Below are positions 1-8,617 of a stretch of 64,000 nt of DNA, piece by piece. A model generated the notes under the pieces. It searched no databases, was not told the origin of the DNA, and saw only the letters and a program-made list of their open reading frames with translations. The stretch comes from VXNE01 sp965217825. GTDB lineage: Bacteria; Pseudomonadota; Gammaproteobacteria; Pseudomonadales; Azotimanducaceae. The stretch spans positions 1,922,001 to 1,986,000 of the forward strand of contig OZ244571.1 in the NCBI GenBank assembly GCA_965217825.1. The letters are read 5' to 3'. Position 1 is the stretch's first letter. Each line of letters starts with the position of its first letter. Made by a program: the position numbers and the translations under genes.

Positions 1-15
1 GAGCTGACGTAAGAG

Positions 16-43
16 CCTGCGCGGCCCTGGCTGGCCGCGCAGG
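16..43 (+). terminator. G+C-rich hairpin after a truncated upstream gene
   Basis: An 11-bp perfect stem (CCTGCGCGGCC pairing with GGCCGCGCAGG) with a 6-nt loop begins four bases after an in-frame TAA at 10-12. The first 12 bases (GAG CTG ACG TAA) could be the last codons of a gene cut by the window edge. No T-run follows, so this is a hairpin of terminator or mRNA-stabilising type rather than a classic intrinsic terminator. Bases 44-250 hold no gene I can support. Confidence 0.5.
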
Positions 44-250
44 GACGCGGCTGTCCAGCGCCACAAGCAGGTTCTCCCCCATGAACGGGCGCGTATCCGG
101 GTTGCCTGAAACCGGAATCAGCGTCGTGATCGGATTTTCTTTCGCCCTGGCGAGCCCATTGGCAAGCCGGTTGGCGGGCCGTTTCCCGCCACACTCCCTC
201 GTTCGGCAAAGCGACCGTTCTTTCGACAGGTTCCTCGAAGGGGACATCCC

Positions 251-1588
251 GTGAACAACGCCCAAAGACTCAGCTACGCGGTCGGCGACTTCGGGATCAA
301 CCTGTACTTCATGTCGGCGATGACCTTCCTGCTGTTCTTCTATACGGACGTGTACGGACTATCGGCCGCCGTCGCGGGCGGCGTGTTCCTGGTGGCCAGG
401 ATCGTCGATGCGGTCACCGATCCCATCATGGGTTTCATCGCCGACCGCACGCACAGCCGCTGGGGGAAGTTCCGGCCCTACGTGCTCTACGGCCCGGTTC
501 CGCTCGGGTTGATTACCGTCGCGATGTTTACTGTCCCTGGTTTCCGAGACTTCGGCAAGGTCGTCTGGGCGTATGCAACCTATATTCTGTTCGGCATCGC
601 CCATACCGTCGTAACGATCCCCTACGCGGCCATGACGGCCGTGTTGACGGACGACTACCAGGAACGGACGCGCTTGACGACGCTGCGCATCGGCTGCGCC
701 ATCGCCGGCGGTACCGTCGTTTCGGTCGGCCTCGGTCTGTCGCCGATGGTGGATTGGCTCGGCGGCGGGGCCGACGGCTTCCAGACGTCGATGATCGCGT
801 TTTCTGTCGTGGCGACGGCCCTGTTGTGGGTCACTTTCGCGGGCACCGAGGAGCGCATCGCCCCCGCACGCGCAGCGCGCAGCCTCTCGCTTGCCGATGG
901 CGCGCGGGCACTGGCGGCAAACCCGCCCCTGATCGTCGTCGTGCTGCTTTTCACCCTGGGCATGCTCGCGCTCACCGTGCGCCTGGCCGCCGCCCCGTAC
1001 TATTTCAAGTACAACATGGGCCGCGAAGACTTGCTGCCGCTCTATTTCGGCGTGACCCTGCCGGTCATGTTCCTGGGATTGATCGCGGTGCCCTGGCTGT
1101 CCCGGCGTTTCGGCAAGGCGGGCGGCATCCGGGCAGGTGCTGTCTTTGCGATGATGGGCGCCGTCGGTTTCTACTTCACGCCGCCGGACAACGTTCTCAT
1201 GGTATTCGTGTGGGGATCGGTGCTCGCGATCGGCGGTGCCCCGATCGCCGTGTTCGGTTGGGCGATGATCCCGGACACCGTGGAGTACGCCGAATGGCGC
1301 ACCGGCGTGCGTGCCGCCGGTCTGACTTTCGCCGAGGCCAGCTTCTTTCAGAAGTTGGCCAAGGCGGTCGGGGGGGCTGGCGTTGCCGCGCTGCTGGCGG
1401 CGTTCGGCTACGTCGCCAACACGGCGCAGTCAGAGACGACCCTCGCGGCCATCCTGTGGACGATGTCCCTGGTGCCGCTCGTCATCCAGATTCTGCTCAT
1501 CGCCGTCTCGCTCGCGTATCGCTTGGACGAGCCGGCGCATGGGCGTATTGTCCGCGAACTGAAGGATCGACAGGACATTTCGGTATGA
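251..1588 (+). CDS. GPH-family sugar:cation symporter (MFS transporter)
   Basis: A 445-residue inner-membrane transporter of the glycoside-pentoside-hexuronide family (MelB/XylP relatives), expected to have 12 transmembrane helices. The family signature is clear near residues 45-80: a DAVTDPIMGFIADRT stretch followed by SRWGKFRPY, the cytoplasmic loop between helices 2 and 3. The N-terminus (YAVGDFGINLYFM) also fits the family. These proteins move sugars or glycosides with Na+ or H+; the substrate cannot be read from sequence. The start is GTG, preceded by an AGGGGA ribosome-binding site. The stop overlaps the next start as ATGA, so it is translationally coupled to the dienelactone hydrolase-like gene. 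Confidence 0.85.
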   Translation: MNNAQRLSYAVGDFGINLYFMSAMTFLLFFYTDVYGLSAAVAGGVFLVARIVDAVTDPIMGFIADRTHSRWGKFRPYVLYGPVPLGLITVAMFTVPGFRDFGKVVWAYATYILFGIAHTVVTIPYAAMTAVLTDDYQERTRLTTLRIGCAIAGGTVVSVGLGLSPMVDWLGGGADGFQTSMIAFSVVATALLWVTFAGTEERIAPARAARSLSLADGARALAANPPLIVVVLLFTLGMLALTVRLAAAPYYFKYNMGREDLLPLYFGVTLPVMFLGLIAVPWLSRRFGKAGGIRAGAVFAMMGAVGFYFTPPDNVLMVFVWGSVLAIGGAPIAVFGWAMIPDTVEYAEWRTGVRAAGLTFAEASFFQKLAKAVGGAGVAALLAAFGYVANTAQSETTLAAILWTMSLVPLVIQILLIAVSLAYRLDEPAHGRIVRELKDRQDISV

Positions 1589-2364
1589 AACTGCGCCTTG
1601 CATTTCTCGTATTCCTTGCCGCGACCTTGAGTTACGGCGCAACCGGAGACATACCGCCGGCCCTGCTCGGCGAAGCCGGCCCGCCGGGCGGCGAAACGCT
1701 CAGTTACCACGGGGAGGCGAAGGGCTATCTTGCGCTGCCGCAAGGTGCCGGCCCGCATCCCAGCGTCATCCTGATCCACGAATGGAACGGCCTGGTGGAT
1801 CGCGTCCGCCAGGTGGCCGATGCATTCGCGGCGGAGGGTTATGTCGCCCTCGCGGCCGATCTCTATAGCGGCCGCACGGGTTCCAATCCGCAAGAAAACA
1901 TGACGTTGGTGCGCGAGACGCTGGCGCAACCCGACGCCCTCATCGCCAACCTCGACGCGGCCACCACCTACCTGAAGCAGCGGTCCGACACGACCGGCAA
2001 GGTCGCCGCGATCGGTTGGTGCTACGGCGGCGGCGTCGCCTTGAGCTACGCCTTGGGCAGCGAGCACCACGACGCGACCGCGATCTTCTATGGGCGCCTG
2101 CTCGACGATCCGGAGCGCCTCGCGCAGATTGGCCACGAGGTGTACGGCACTTTCGCCGGGCGGGACGCGGGCATACCGCCCGAGGCGGTCGAGCGTTTCG
2201 TCGAGGCGCTTCGCGCCGCCGGCGTGGAGAACGATGTCCACATCTACGATCCGGTCAAGCACGGTTTCTGGCTGTACGTCGATCGCGACCCGGAGGTCAA
2301 CCGGGAACCGGCGGCGGACGCCTGGCGGCGCCTGAAGGCCTATCTCAAACGGACCTTGAGCTAG
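1585..2364 (+). CDS. Dienelactone hydrolase family protein, exported
   Basis: A 259-residue alpha/beta hydrolase of the dienelactone hydrolase family. The first 18 residues (KLRLAFLVFLAATLSYG) look like a signal peptide, so it probably acts in the periplasm. The nucleophile elbow reads GWCYGGG with Cys as nucleophile, as in carboxymethylenebutenolidase; the Asp is probably in AGRDAG and the His in KHGFW. An HEWNG stretch after the second strand fits the family. The start is set by the ATGA overlap with the symporter; a longer reading frame beginning at 754 is only a shadow of the transporter. The two genes may serve uptake and cleavage of an ester or lactone, but the substrate is unknown. Confidence 0.85.
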   Translation: MKLRLAFLVFLAATLSYGATGDIPPALLGEAGPPGGETLSYHGEAKGYLALPQGAGPHPSVILIHEWNGLVDRVRQVADAFAAEGYVALAADLYSGRTGSNPQENMTLVRETLAQPDALIANLDAATTYLKQRSDTTGKVAAIGWCYGGGVALSYALGSEHHDATAIFYGRLLDDPERLAQIGHEVYGTFAGRDAGIPPEAVERFVEALRAAGVENDVHIYDPVKHGFWLYVDRDPEVNREPAADAWRRLKAYLKRTLS

Positions 2365-2389
2365 GACGTAGATCTTCGGGGCGGATGCC

Positions 2390-2923
2390 CTACAGCAGAT
2401 GCCCCGGCCGGCGTCCGGTGATGACCCGGGTGTTGAATCCGAGCCAATGCATGCGCCCGATATAGCGGGCGTGTTCTATCTTGAAGCACCGGTCCATGAC
2501 GACGTCGAGGCCTCCGGCCCTGGCTATTTCGGCGGCTTCGTCGCTGATGACACCGAACTGGAGCCACAGGGCCCCGGCCTGGATGGCGACGGCCTGCCGG
2601 GCGATGTCGATGGCCGCCGATGGGTCACGGAAGACATCCACAACATCCACCGAGCCGGGTATGTCCGCGAGCGACGGGTAGCATTTGAAACCCATGATCT
2701 CGTCTTCCCGCGGATTGACGGGAATCACTTCATAGCCGTGCCGGTCGGCGTAGAACCCGACGAAATTGCTCGCCCGCAGCGCGTTCGGCGACAGGCCGAC
2801 GATGGCCACTCTTCGCGATTGGTGCAGTATCCGCTGGATCGTCTCGGCGTCTTGATATTCAGGGGATACGGGCAAAAGCGGCCTCCAGGTCCCAGATAAG
2901 ATCGTCCACGTCCTCGATGCCAA
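2390..2923 (-). CDS. CoA-binding (YccU-like) protein
   Basis: A 177-residue protein of the CoA_binding_2 / YccU family, a single Rossmann fold. The nucleotide-binding segment is VAIVGLSPNALRASN, followed by GYEVIPVNP and a VDVVDVFR strand. The family binds CoA in crystal structures but its cellular role is unsettled. The ATG start gives a 65-base overlap with the upstream sulfhydrylase gene; the conserved fold begins only near residue 20, so a TTG at 2875 that shortens the overlap is a possible real start. Co-directional overlap with O-acetylhomoserine sulfhydrylase suggests a link to sulfur or methionine metabolism, an inference from position only. Confidence 0.8.
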   Translation of the reverse strand: MASRTWTILSGTWRPLLPVSPEYQDAETIQRILHQSRRVAIVGLSPNALRASNFVGFYADRHGYEVIPVNPREDEIMGFKCYPSLADIPGSVDVVDVFRDPSAAIDIARQAVAIQAGALWLQFGVISDEAAEIARAGGLDVVMDRCFKIEHARYIGRMHWLGFNTRVITGRRPGHLL

Positions 2924-4160
2924 CGGAAAGCCGGATTGTTCCCGGCCCGATGCCCGCAGCCGTCAGCTCGTCTTCGTTCAACTGCCGGTGCGTCGTGCTC
3001 GCCGGGTGAATGATCAGACTCTTCGCATCGCCGACGTTGGCGAGGTGCGAAAAGAGCTCCACGCCCCGAATGAACTCCTGCCCGGCCTCCCGCCCGGCCG
3101 CGAGGTCGAAGCAGAATACGGCGCTGGCGCCCTTCGGCAGATACTTTGCCGTCAAGGCGCTGTAGGGACTGTCGTCGAGGCCCGGATACCGCACTGAGGT
3201 CACTTCGCTGCGCCCGCGCAGCCATTCGGCCAATGTGACGGCGTTGGCGACGTGGCGCTCCATTCTGAGCGGCAGCGTTTCGATGCCCAGCATGAACAGG
3301 AACGCGTTGAACGGACTCATGGCGCTGCCCAGGTCCCGCAGGGTTTCGGCGCGCAGTTTCATCAGGTAGCCGTAGCCGCCGAAAGTCTCGTGGAACGCCA
3401 GCCCGTGATACGCCGGCGAAGGATCCGCGATGACCGGAAAGTTACCGTTGGACCAGTCGAACTCGCCGGAGTCCACCACCACGCCGCCGATGCTGGTGCC
3501 GTGGCCGCCGAGAAACTTCGTTGCCGAATGCACGACGATGTCGGCGCCCCAGTCCATGGGACGGCAGAGATAAGGCGTGGCGAAGGTGTTGTCCACCACC
3601 AGGGGGATGCCGTGATCGTGCGCCAGGGCAGCCACCGGCTCGATGTCAAGGACATTGCCGCCCGGATTGCCGATCGTCTCCGCGAACAGGAGCTTCGTGT
3701 CCGGGCGAATCGCGGCCCGCCAGTTTTCCGCCGCGTCCGGATCCACAAAAGTGAGGCCCACGGACAGCTTGCCGAACAGATGCTTGAGTTGCGTCACCGT
3801 GCCCCCGTACAGCGCGGCGGAAGCGATCACATGATCGCCGGGATTGAGCAGTGTGAAGAACGCCGCCGACTGCGCCGCCAGCCCGCTGGCGAAGGCGACC
3901 GCGCCGATGCCGCCCTCGAGGTTGCCGACACGCTCCTCGAACGCGGCCACGGTGGGGTTCATGATGCGGGAGTAGGTATTGCCGTACTCCTGCAGGTTGA
4001 AGTACGCGGCGGCGGATTCTGGGTCTTCGAACACGTAGCTCGTCGTCTGGAAGATCGGCACCGCCCGGGCGCCCGTATTGGGCTCGGGCCGCGCCCCGGC
4101 GTGAACGCTACGCGTGTGGAATCCGAATGATCGCAGTGGTTTCTGTTCGGGATTCTGCAT
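2859..4160 (-). CDS. metY: O-acetylhomoserine aminocarboxypropyltransferase / cysteine synthase
   Basis: A 433-residue PLP enzyme of the Cys/Met-metabolism family. It is expected to condense O-acetyl-L-homoserine with sulfide (or methanethiol) to homocysteine (or methionine) in the cytoplasm. The N-terminus FHTRSVHAG, the PIFQTTSYVFED segment, the PLP-stacking region YGGT and the Schiff-base lysine in SATKFLGGHG are all present. Length and the NVGDAKSLIIHPASTTH motif near the C-terminus are characteristic of MetY rather than cystathionine gamma-synthase, though other sulfhydrylases of the family cannot be fully excluded. No SAM riboswitch was recognised upstream. Confidence 0.92.
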   Translation of the reverse strand: MQNPEQKPLRSFGFHTRSVHAGARPEPNTGARAVPIFQTTSYVFEDPESAAAYFNLQEYGNTYSRIMNPTVAAFEERVGNLEGGIGAVAFASGLAAQSAAFFTLLNPGDHVIASAALYGGTVTQLKHLFGKLSVGLTFVDPDAAENWRAAIRPDTKLLFAETIGNPGGNVLDIEPVAALAHDHGIPLVVDNTFATPYLCRPMDWGADIVVHSATKFLGGHGTSIGGVVVDSGEFDWSNGNFPVIADPSPAYHGLAFHETFGGYGYLMKLRAETLRDLGSAMSPFNAFLFMLGIETLPLRMERHVANAVTLAEWLRGRSEVTSVRYPGLDDSPYSALTAKYLPKGASAVFCFDLAAGREAGQEFIRGVELFSHLANVGDAKSLIIHPASTTHRQLNEDELTAAGIGPGTIRLSVGIEDVDDLIWDLEAAFARIP

Positions 4161-4195
4161 TGGACACGGCGCGGGCTATGGCCGGCGCACTCTAT

Positions 4196-4260
4196 CACCC
4201 AAGGACTGGTCACCCCAAGGACTGGGGACCCCAAGGACTGGGACACACGAGTTTTTGGTC
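4196..4260 (+). repeat. Tandem CCAAGGACTGG repeats next to a RAYT gene
   Basis: Three head-to-tail copies of a unit with core CCCAAGGACTGG lie between 4196 and 4243. They are followed by GGGACACACGAGTTTTTGG, which resembles the GTGTGTCCCAGTTTTT element on the other side of the RAYT at 5534-5637. This is the left flank of the transposase locus. The rest of the gap between 4161 and 4476 holds no gene I can support. Confidence 0.65.
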
Positions 4261-4476
4261 GCACGGCGCGGCGGAGATTTTGCGCGGGGATCGTGGAGGG
4301 ATGCTCACGCGGGCTGTTGGCGATGGCGCACCCGGTCCGGGCGCAGCGGGGCGGCGTTGGTGGCGCGCCTTGGGCTGTCGGGGAGGAAGTCGAGGTCGGG
4401 GGCGGGGAACCGCGCGGCGGGTCAAGCGGGGAGTCGGTCGTTGTTGCCTCCGGGCGCGCGGGGGCGCGCCCGGAGA

Positions 4477-5409
4477 TCAGGCAGGCAGGGACACTTCGCG
4501 ACGCCGCAGGCCGCGGTCGGACGCCCACTGCTCCAGCAGCGCTTTCGGGCCGTAGGCGCGCTGGTGCTTGGCCAGGGACGCCACCCCCGCGATCCACCGA
4601 GCCTCGCGGTCCGACGCCGTCTCGGCCTCGACGACGGCCTCCAGCCGCGCGACGTAGGCCGCGAGCGTCACCCCGAGACGCGGCGTCCGGCCGTCGGCGG
4701 GCGCCTTCTGCCCGCCGCCGCGCGTCAGGCCGGACGCCAGCGGGCGCAGGAAATCCGCCAGCGCTGCCGGGCTGTTCTCCAACAGCCGCGCGCTGATCGA
4801 CGCGTGCTGGCACTGCGCGAGCCGCCGCGCCAGCTTCGCCCGCACCGGATTCAGGTCCACGTAGGCCATCGCCGACAGCACCGCCTCCTCGCTCAGCAGC
4901 GCGCCGGAATAAAACCGCTGCTCGAAAAAGTGCCCCTTGCAGCCGTCCTCCTCGTTAGCCCGCCGCGCGATCGGCTGCTTCAGATGCTGCATGAAGCACG
5001 ACAGCGACCCCAGCGTCCGACGCGCCCTCGCCAGCCGCTCCGGATCGCCCAGCAGCAGCTCCCGAGCCTCCGCCTTGCGCTCCTCCACCACCGCGCCCCG
5101 CTCTGTCGGCGGAAACGCCTCCACCCAGCGCGCCGCCACCTCCTCGGCGCTCCAACCCTCGCAAGCCTTTGGGTCGTAGTGCACGACCAGGTGGAAGTGG
5201 TTGCTCATCACCGCGTAGGCGTCAATCTCCACCGCGAAGCAGCGCGCCAGCGCCAGCATCCGCTCCACCAGCCAACGCTTGCGGTGCGAGTAGTCCTTGC
5301 CTGTGCGCTTGTCGCGCCCGCACAGCCACGCGCGGCGAACGCAGCGTGACACCAGGTGGTAGCCGAGAGCCGTCGCGTTATCGACCAGCTTGTATCGGGG
5401 CGTCGCCAT
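4477..5409 (-). CDS. REP-associated tyrosine transposase (RAYT, Y1/HUH family)
   Basis: A 310-residue Y1 transposase-like protein. The HUH motif is HFHLVV in AVMSNHFHLVVHYDP, and the N-terminus LGYHLVSRCVRRAWLCG is typical of RAYTs. The catalytic tyrosine should lie in the helix around YVDLNPVRAKLAR. The protein is expected to nick single-stranded DNA at REP-type hairpins. The ATG at 5409 was chosen because it starts the conserved domain; the frame stays open 90 bases further upstream without homology. The C-terminal third (about 230-310) is a basic extension. It sits between repeat clusters at 4196-4260 and 5534-5637, as expected for a RAYT locus. Confidence 0.82.
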   Translation of the reverse strand: MATPRYKLVDNATALGYHLVSRCVRRAWLCGRDKRTGKDYSHRKRWLVERMLALARCFAVEIDAYAVMSNHFHLVVHYDPKACEGWSAEEVAARWVEAFPPTERGAVVEERKAEARELLLGDPERLARARRTLGSLSCFMQHLKQPIARRANEEDGCKGHFFEQRFYSGALLSEEAVLSAMAYVDLNPVRAKLARRLAQCQHASISARLLENSPAALADFLRPLASGLTRGGGQKAPADGRTPRLGVTLAAYVARLEAVVEAETASDREARWIAGVASLAKHQRAYGPKALLEQWASDRGLRRREVSLPA

Positions 5410-5533
5410 GGCCGCAAGTGTGCCCCGCCCCCCGGCCCCCGGGCGAGAGGACATCTCCCCACTTCGCGCGCGACATCCCGCAACCGAGACTAGACACATC
5501 CACCACCCGTTGCGCGCGAAATCTCCACCGCCG

Positions 5534-5637
5534 CGTGGGACACAAATTCCGTGTGTCCCAGTTTTTACTCCCCGTGGGACACAAATTCCGTGTGTCCCAG
5601 TTTTTACTCCCCAGTTTTTGTGTGTCCCAGTTTTTAC
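5534..5637 (+). repeat. REP-like tandem hairpins beside the RAYT
   Basis: Two exact 39-bp tandem copies (5534-5572 and 5573-5611) are followed by a partial third copy. Each full copy contains a hairpin, TGGGACAC pairing with GTGTCCCA across a 9-nt loop, then CAGTTTTTACTCC. The array abuts the stop codon of the halogenase-like gene at 5644 and lies just upstream of the RAYT. The hairpin plus T-run may also end transcription of the halogenase gene. Copies this identical suggest recent amplification. Confidence 0.8.
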
Positions 5638-5643
5638 AAGTTT

Positions 5644-7182
5644 TTACCCGACTTCGAGCAGGCCGTCGGCGATCAGCAATTCCGCGGCCGATAGCACAGC
5701 CTGGCCCACGCGCACGGGATCGGCGTCGTTGGCGCTGGCGATGCGCTCGGAGATGGTGCGTAAGGCTTGACCGTCGGCGTGGTGAGCGAGGCTCGCGACG
5801 AGCGTGCTGACCGGCAACTCGTCGCGGCCGGGTCCGTCGATGACATAGCCCGTCTCGAAGCGCCCGTCGCCCAGGACCATGCCGCGCCGCACGGCGACTC
5901 CGGAAGCCCGCCGGACGCGCGTGGTTGCCGCCGGTCGCATGCGCCGCTCGTGCCGGGCGGTGGTTTCGTCATCCAGTGCGCGCAGGAATGCATCCGGCAG
6001 GACGCCGTGGCGCAGCACGGATCGCTCGTAGCCGGCGGCGGTCTGCCCGGACACGGCGCGGACAAACGCGGCGCGCGGCGCGTCGGTCGGCGAACCCGCG
6101 ATTCTGCGGGCTTCCCAGAAGTAGGAGTCGGCGGTCCGGTTCGACGCGTAAAAGAGCTTCGCCAGTTCGCGGAAGTGTGCGTACTGGTTCGTGTAGAGGC
6201 GTTCATAGGCGGCGCCCGCGGCCGCGCGCTTACTTGGCGTCGAGAGGGCGGTGGTGACGTAGGCGGCGGCAAGATGCGCGCCGGTCACCGCGAGATGCAC
6301 TCCCGTGGAGAAGAGCGGATCGATGAAGCACGCGGCGTCGCCGACAAGGACGAAGTCGTCGCCGACCATGGACTTGGCACAGTATGACCAGTCGCGCACA
6401 GCATTCGGGCCCTGCCGCGGAACGGCCGCGTGGAGCAGGACGCGGGTACGCGTGCTCGATGCGATTTGCTCGGAGAAAAAGCGTTTCAGGCCGACGCGCC
6501 GGATCTGCGCCGCGCCGTAGTCCCGATCCACCACCGCGCCGACACTGGATATGCCGCCCGCCAGCGGAATCTTCCACAGCCAGCCGTGCGCTGTCGCCTC
6601 GATGAATATGTTGCCGTCGTCCGGGGGATCGAGATGCCGGCCGCCGTCGAAGTAGCCGTACACGGCGAGATTGCGGAAGGCGCTGTCCCATTCCTTCAGC
6701 CCGCGCGAGGTCGCGACGAGCGCGCGTTGGCCGGAGGCGTCGACGACCATGGCGGCCTCCGCGCGCCCGCCTCCGGCGAGTTTCACCGTGCCGGCTTCCA
6801 CCGAGACCACGGCCTCGCCGAAGCGCACGGCGCAGCCGCAGTCGGCGGCGTGGTCCAGCAGAATCTGGTCGAACTGCGGTCGCCACACCTGGTAGGCGTG
6901 CGGAAAGCGCTTGTTCGTTTCCTTGAAGTACCAGCTCCAGGGCTCTGCATTGCGGCCCCAGGACATGGTGGCGCCCCACTTCTTGACGAAACCCGCCGCT
7001 TCCACTGCCGGCAGCGCGCCGATGTCATCCAGCACCGCCAGCGTCGCCGGCAACAGCGACTCTCCGACGTGCGCGCGGGGGAATGTCTCTTGTTCGTAAA
7101 GCGCGACGTCGAAGCCTTGTCGAGCGAGGAGGGCGGCGGCGACGCTTCCCGCCGGACCGCCGCCTACGACGATGACGTCAAT
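5644..7182 (-). CDS. Flavin-dependent halogenase-like FAD oxidoreductase
   Basis: A protein of about 512 residues from the FAD-dependent halogenase / tryptophan 7-halogenase-like group. The Rossmann motif GGGPAG is at residues 7-12, the halogenase signature WxWxIP appears as WLWKIP at 201-206, and a second flavin motif (VLVGDAACFIDPLFSTG) follows. Such enzymes use FADH2, O2 and halide to halogenate an electron-rich substrate, but related proteins are plain monooxygenases. The start is a problem: no ATG, GTG or TTG lies near the Rossmann fold, and the only standard start in frame is ATG at 7368, which adds 62 arginine-rich residues inside the LLM gene. An ATT overlapping the LLM stop (ATTGA) at 7182 is used here. 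It is co-transcribed with the LLM gene, which could supply flavin chemistry. Confidence 0.78.
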   Translation of the reverse strand: MDVIVVGGGPAGSVAAALLARQGFDVALYEQETFPRAHVGESLLPATLAVLDDIGALPAVEAAGFVKKWGATMSWGRNAEPWSWYFKETNKRFPHAYQVWRPQFDQILLDHAADCGCAVRFGEAVVSVEAGTVKLAGGGRAEAAMVVDASGQRALVATSRGLKEWDSAFRNLAVYGYFDGGRHLDPPDDGNIFIEATAHGWLWKIPLAGGISSVGAVVDRDYGAAQIRRVGLKRFFSEQIASSTRTRVLLHAAVPRQGPNAVRDWSYCAKSMVGDDFVLVGDAACFIDPLFSTGVHLAVTGAHLAAAYVTTALSTPSKRAAAGAAYERLYTNQYAHFRELAKLFYASNRTADSYFWEARRIAGSPTDAPRAAFVRAVSGQTAAGYERSVLRHGVLPDAFLRALDDETTARHERRMRPAATTRVRRASGVAVRRGMVLGDGRFETGYVIDGPGRDELPVSTLVASLAHHADGQALRTISERIASANDADPVRVGQAVLSAAELLIADGLLEVG

Positions 7183-8506
7183 CGGCTGCGGCCTGCTCGG
7201 CCGTGTCTCCGTCCGGCTGCCCGATGGCCTCGTTGGTCTGCGGATCCGTTTCGAACGGCCCCTTGAGGTCGAGTTCCCGGCTGATCTCGCGCACGGCGGG
7301 TATGACTTCCTCGCCCATGAGCCGCAGCGAGCGCATGCTGTCCTCGTGCGACATGGCGCCGTCGCCATCCCAGAAAAAGATGGTGCCGGGCCGAAGGGTT
7401 TCCAGCACGTGGCGCACGCGCTTGATGACCGACTTCGGCGTGCCGGAAATGATGCTGTATTTCTTCGTCAGGTCGGCGTAGGGATCCTTCGGCGGGGAAG
7501 GGATCGCTGTCTTCTCGCCACGCGCCTTCTGTTGTGCGATGAACTGCTCCGCCCGGCCCCGCGACCTGGCCGCGGCGAAACTTGTGAGCGTGGGCAGCAG
7601 GTTGTTGCGCTGGGTCAGCCCCGGCAGGTTCTGAATGAACGGCCGGACGATGCCCTGGTTGCCTTCGAGGAACGGGTTGCTCGGCCCCTGCACAAACTTT
7701 CGCCCGGCTTCGTCCGCCAACGCTTCGGTCTCGTCGACGTGCACCTTGAACAGGTAGCCTCTGTGCTGGGTTCCGGACTCGTAGCCGTTCTCCTTCGCCA
7801 CCTGGTCGTAGTAGCCGTAGGACTCCTTGGTCGGCCCGAGTTCCGTCGCCAGCATGACGTAGGGAAACCGGTTTTTCGCCGCCCAGGCCACCGTGTTGCG
7901 GCTCATGACACCCGGGATCCAGATCTGCGGATGCGGCGATTGGAAGGGTTTCGACCAGGGATTCACGTAGCGATATTGATAGTGCTCGCCTTCCCAGCGG
8001 AACGGCCCGTCCCGCGTCCACGCGTCGATGATGAAGTCGTGGGCCTCCTGGAAGCGCTCCCAGTTGTATGGCGGGATGGCATTGTGCGCGATGCTCTCGC
8101 GGCCGGTGCCGCGCACCCAGCCTGTCACCAGGCGGCCGCGGGAAATCATGTCGATGGTCGCGAGACCTTCCGCCAGCCACAGCGGGTCGTCCCAGATGGG
8201 CAGAATGTTGCCGAGCAGCACGATCTTCGCGCGCTTGGTGATGCGCGCCAGGATGGCGGCCTCGAGGTTCATGAACTGCCCCATGCAGAACGGCGTGGAG
8301 TGGTGTTCGTTCAGCATCAGGCCGTCGAACCCCATTTCCTCCGCGTACAGCTTTTCGTCGAGGTAGCGGTCATAGAGGTCGGAGCCGAGCCGGGGGTCGT
8401 AGGAGCCGTTCGACATGGCGAGGTCGGCGACCGCCCTGCCCGTGTTGCCGAAGTAGCCGGAGTTCGGATCCTGGTAGGGACGTTCTGTGAAATAGCCGAT
8501 GAACAT
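7178..8506 (-). CDS. LLM-class flavin-dependent monooxygenase (bacterial luciferase-like)
   Basis: A 442-residue TIM-barrel protein of the luciferase-like monooxygenase class, expected to use FMNH2 or F420 to oxidise a small organic molecule. Family features include the N-terminal FIGYFTERPYQ strand, FDGLMLNEHHS after the first helices, and LWLAEGLATIDMISRGRLVTGWVRGTGRE. The ATG at 8506 starts the conserved barrel; 13 further in-frame residues upstream look unrelated. Its stop overlaps the presumed start of the halogenase-like gene, so the two probably form one operon. The substrate is unknown. Confidence 0.85.
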   Translation of the reverse strand: MFIGYFTERPYQDPNSGYFGNTGRAVADLAMSNGSYDPRLGSDLYDRYLDEKLYAEEMGFDGLMLNEHHSTPFCMGQFMNLEAAILARITKRAKIVLLGNILPIWDDPLWLAEGLATIDMISRGRLVTGWVRGTGRESIAHNAIPPYNWERFQEAHDFIIDAWTRDGPFRWEGEHYQYRYVNPWSKPFQSPHPQIWIPGVMSRNTVAWAAKNRFPYVMLATELGPTKESYGYYDQVAKENGYESGTQHRGYLFKVHVDETEALADEAGRKFVQGPSNPFLEGNQGIVRPFIQNLPGLTQRNNLLPTLTSFAAARSRGRAEQFIAQQKARGEKTAIPSPPKDPYADLTKKYSIISGTPKSVIKRVRHVLETLRPGTIFFWDGDGAMSHEDSMRSLRLMGEEVIPAVREISRELDLKGPFETDPQTNEAIGQPDGDTAEQAAAD

Positions 8507-8617
8507 GTCTGGACTTATCGAATGCCGCTGCGACCGATAGCGCAAATACTAACAGTACATTCTCCCCGGCGTTTGAACGGGGAGGTCCGATGGCGGGGAG
8601 ATCGGCAATCCGGCACG

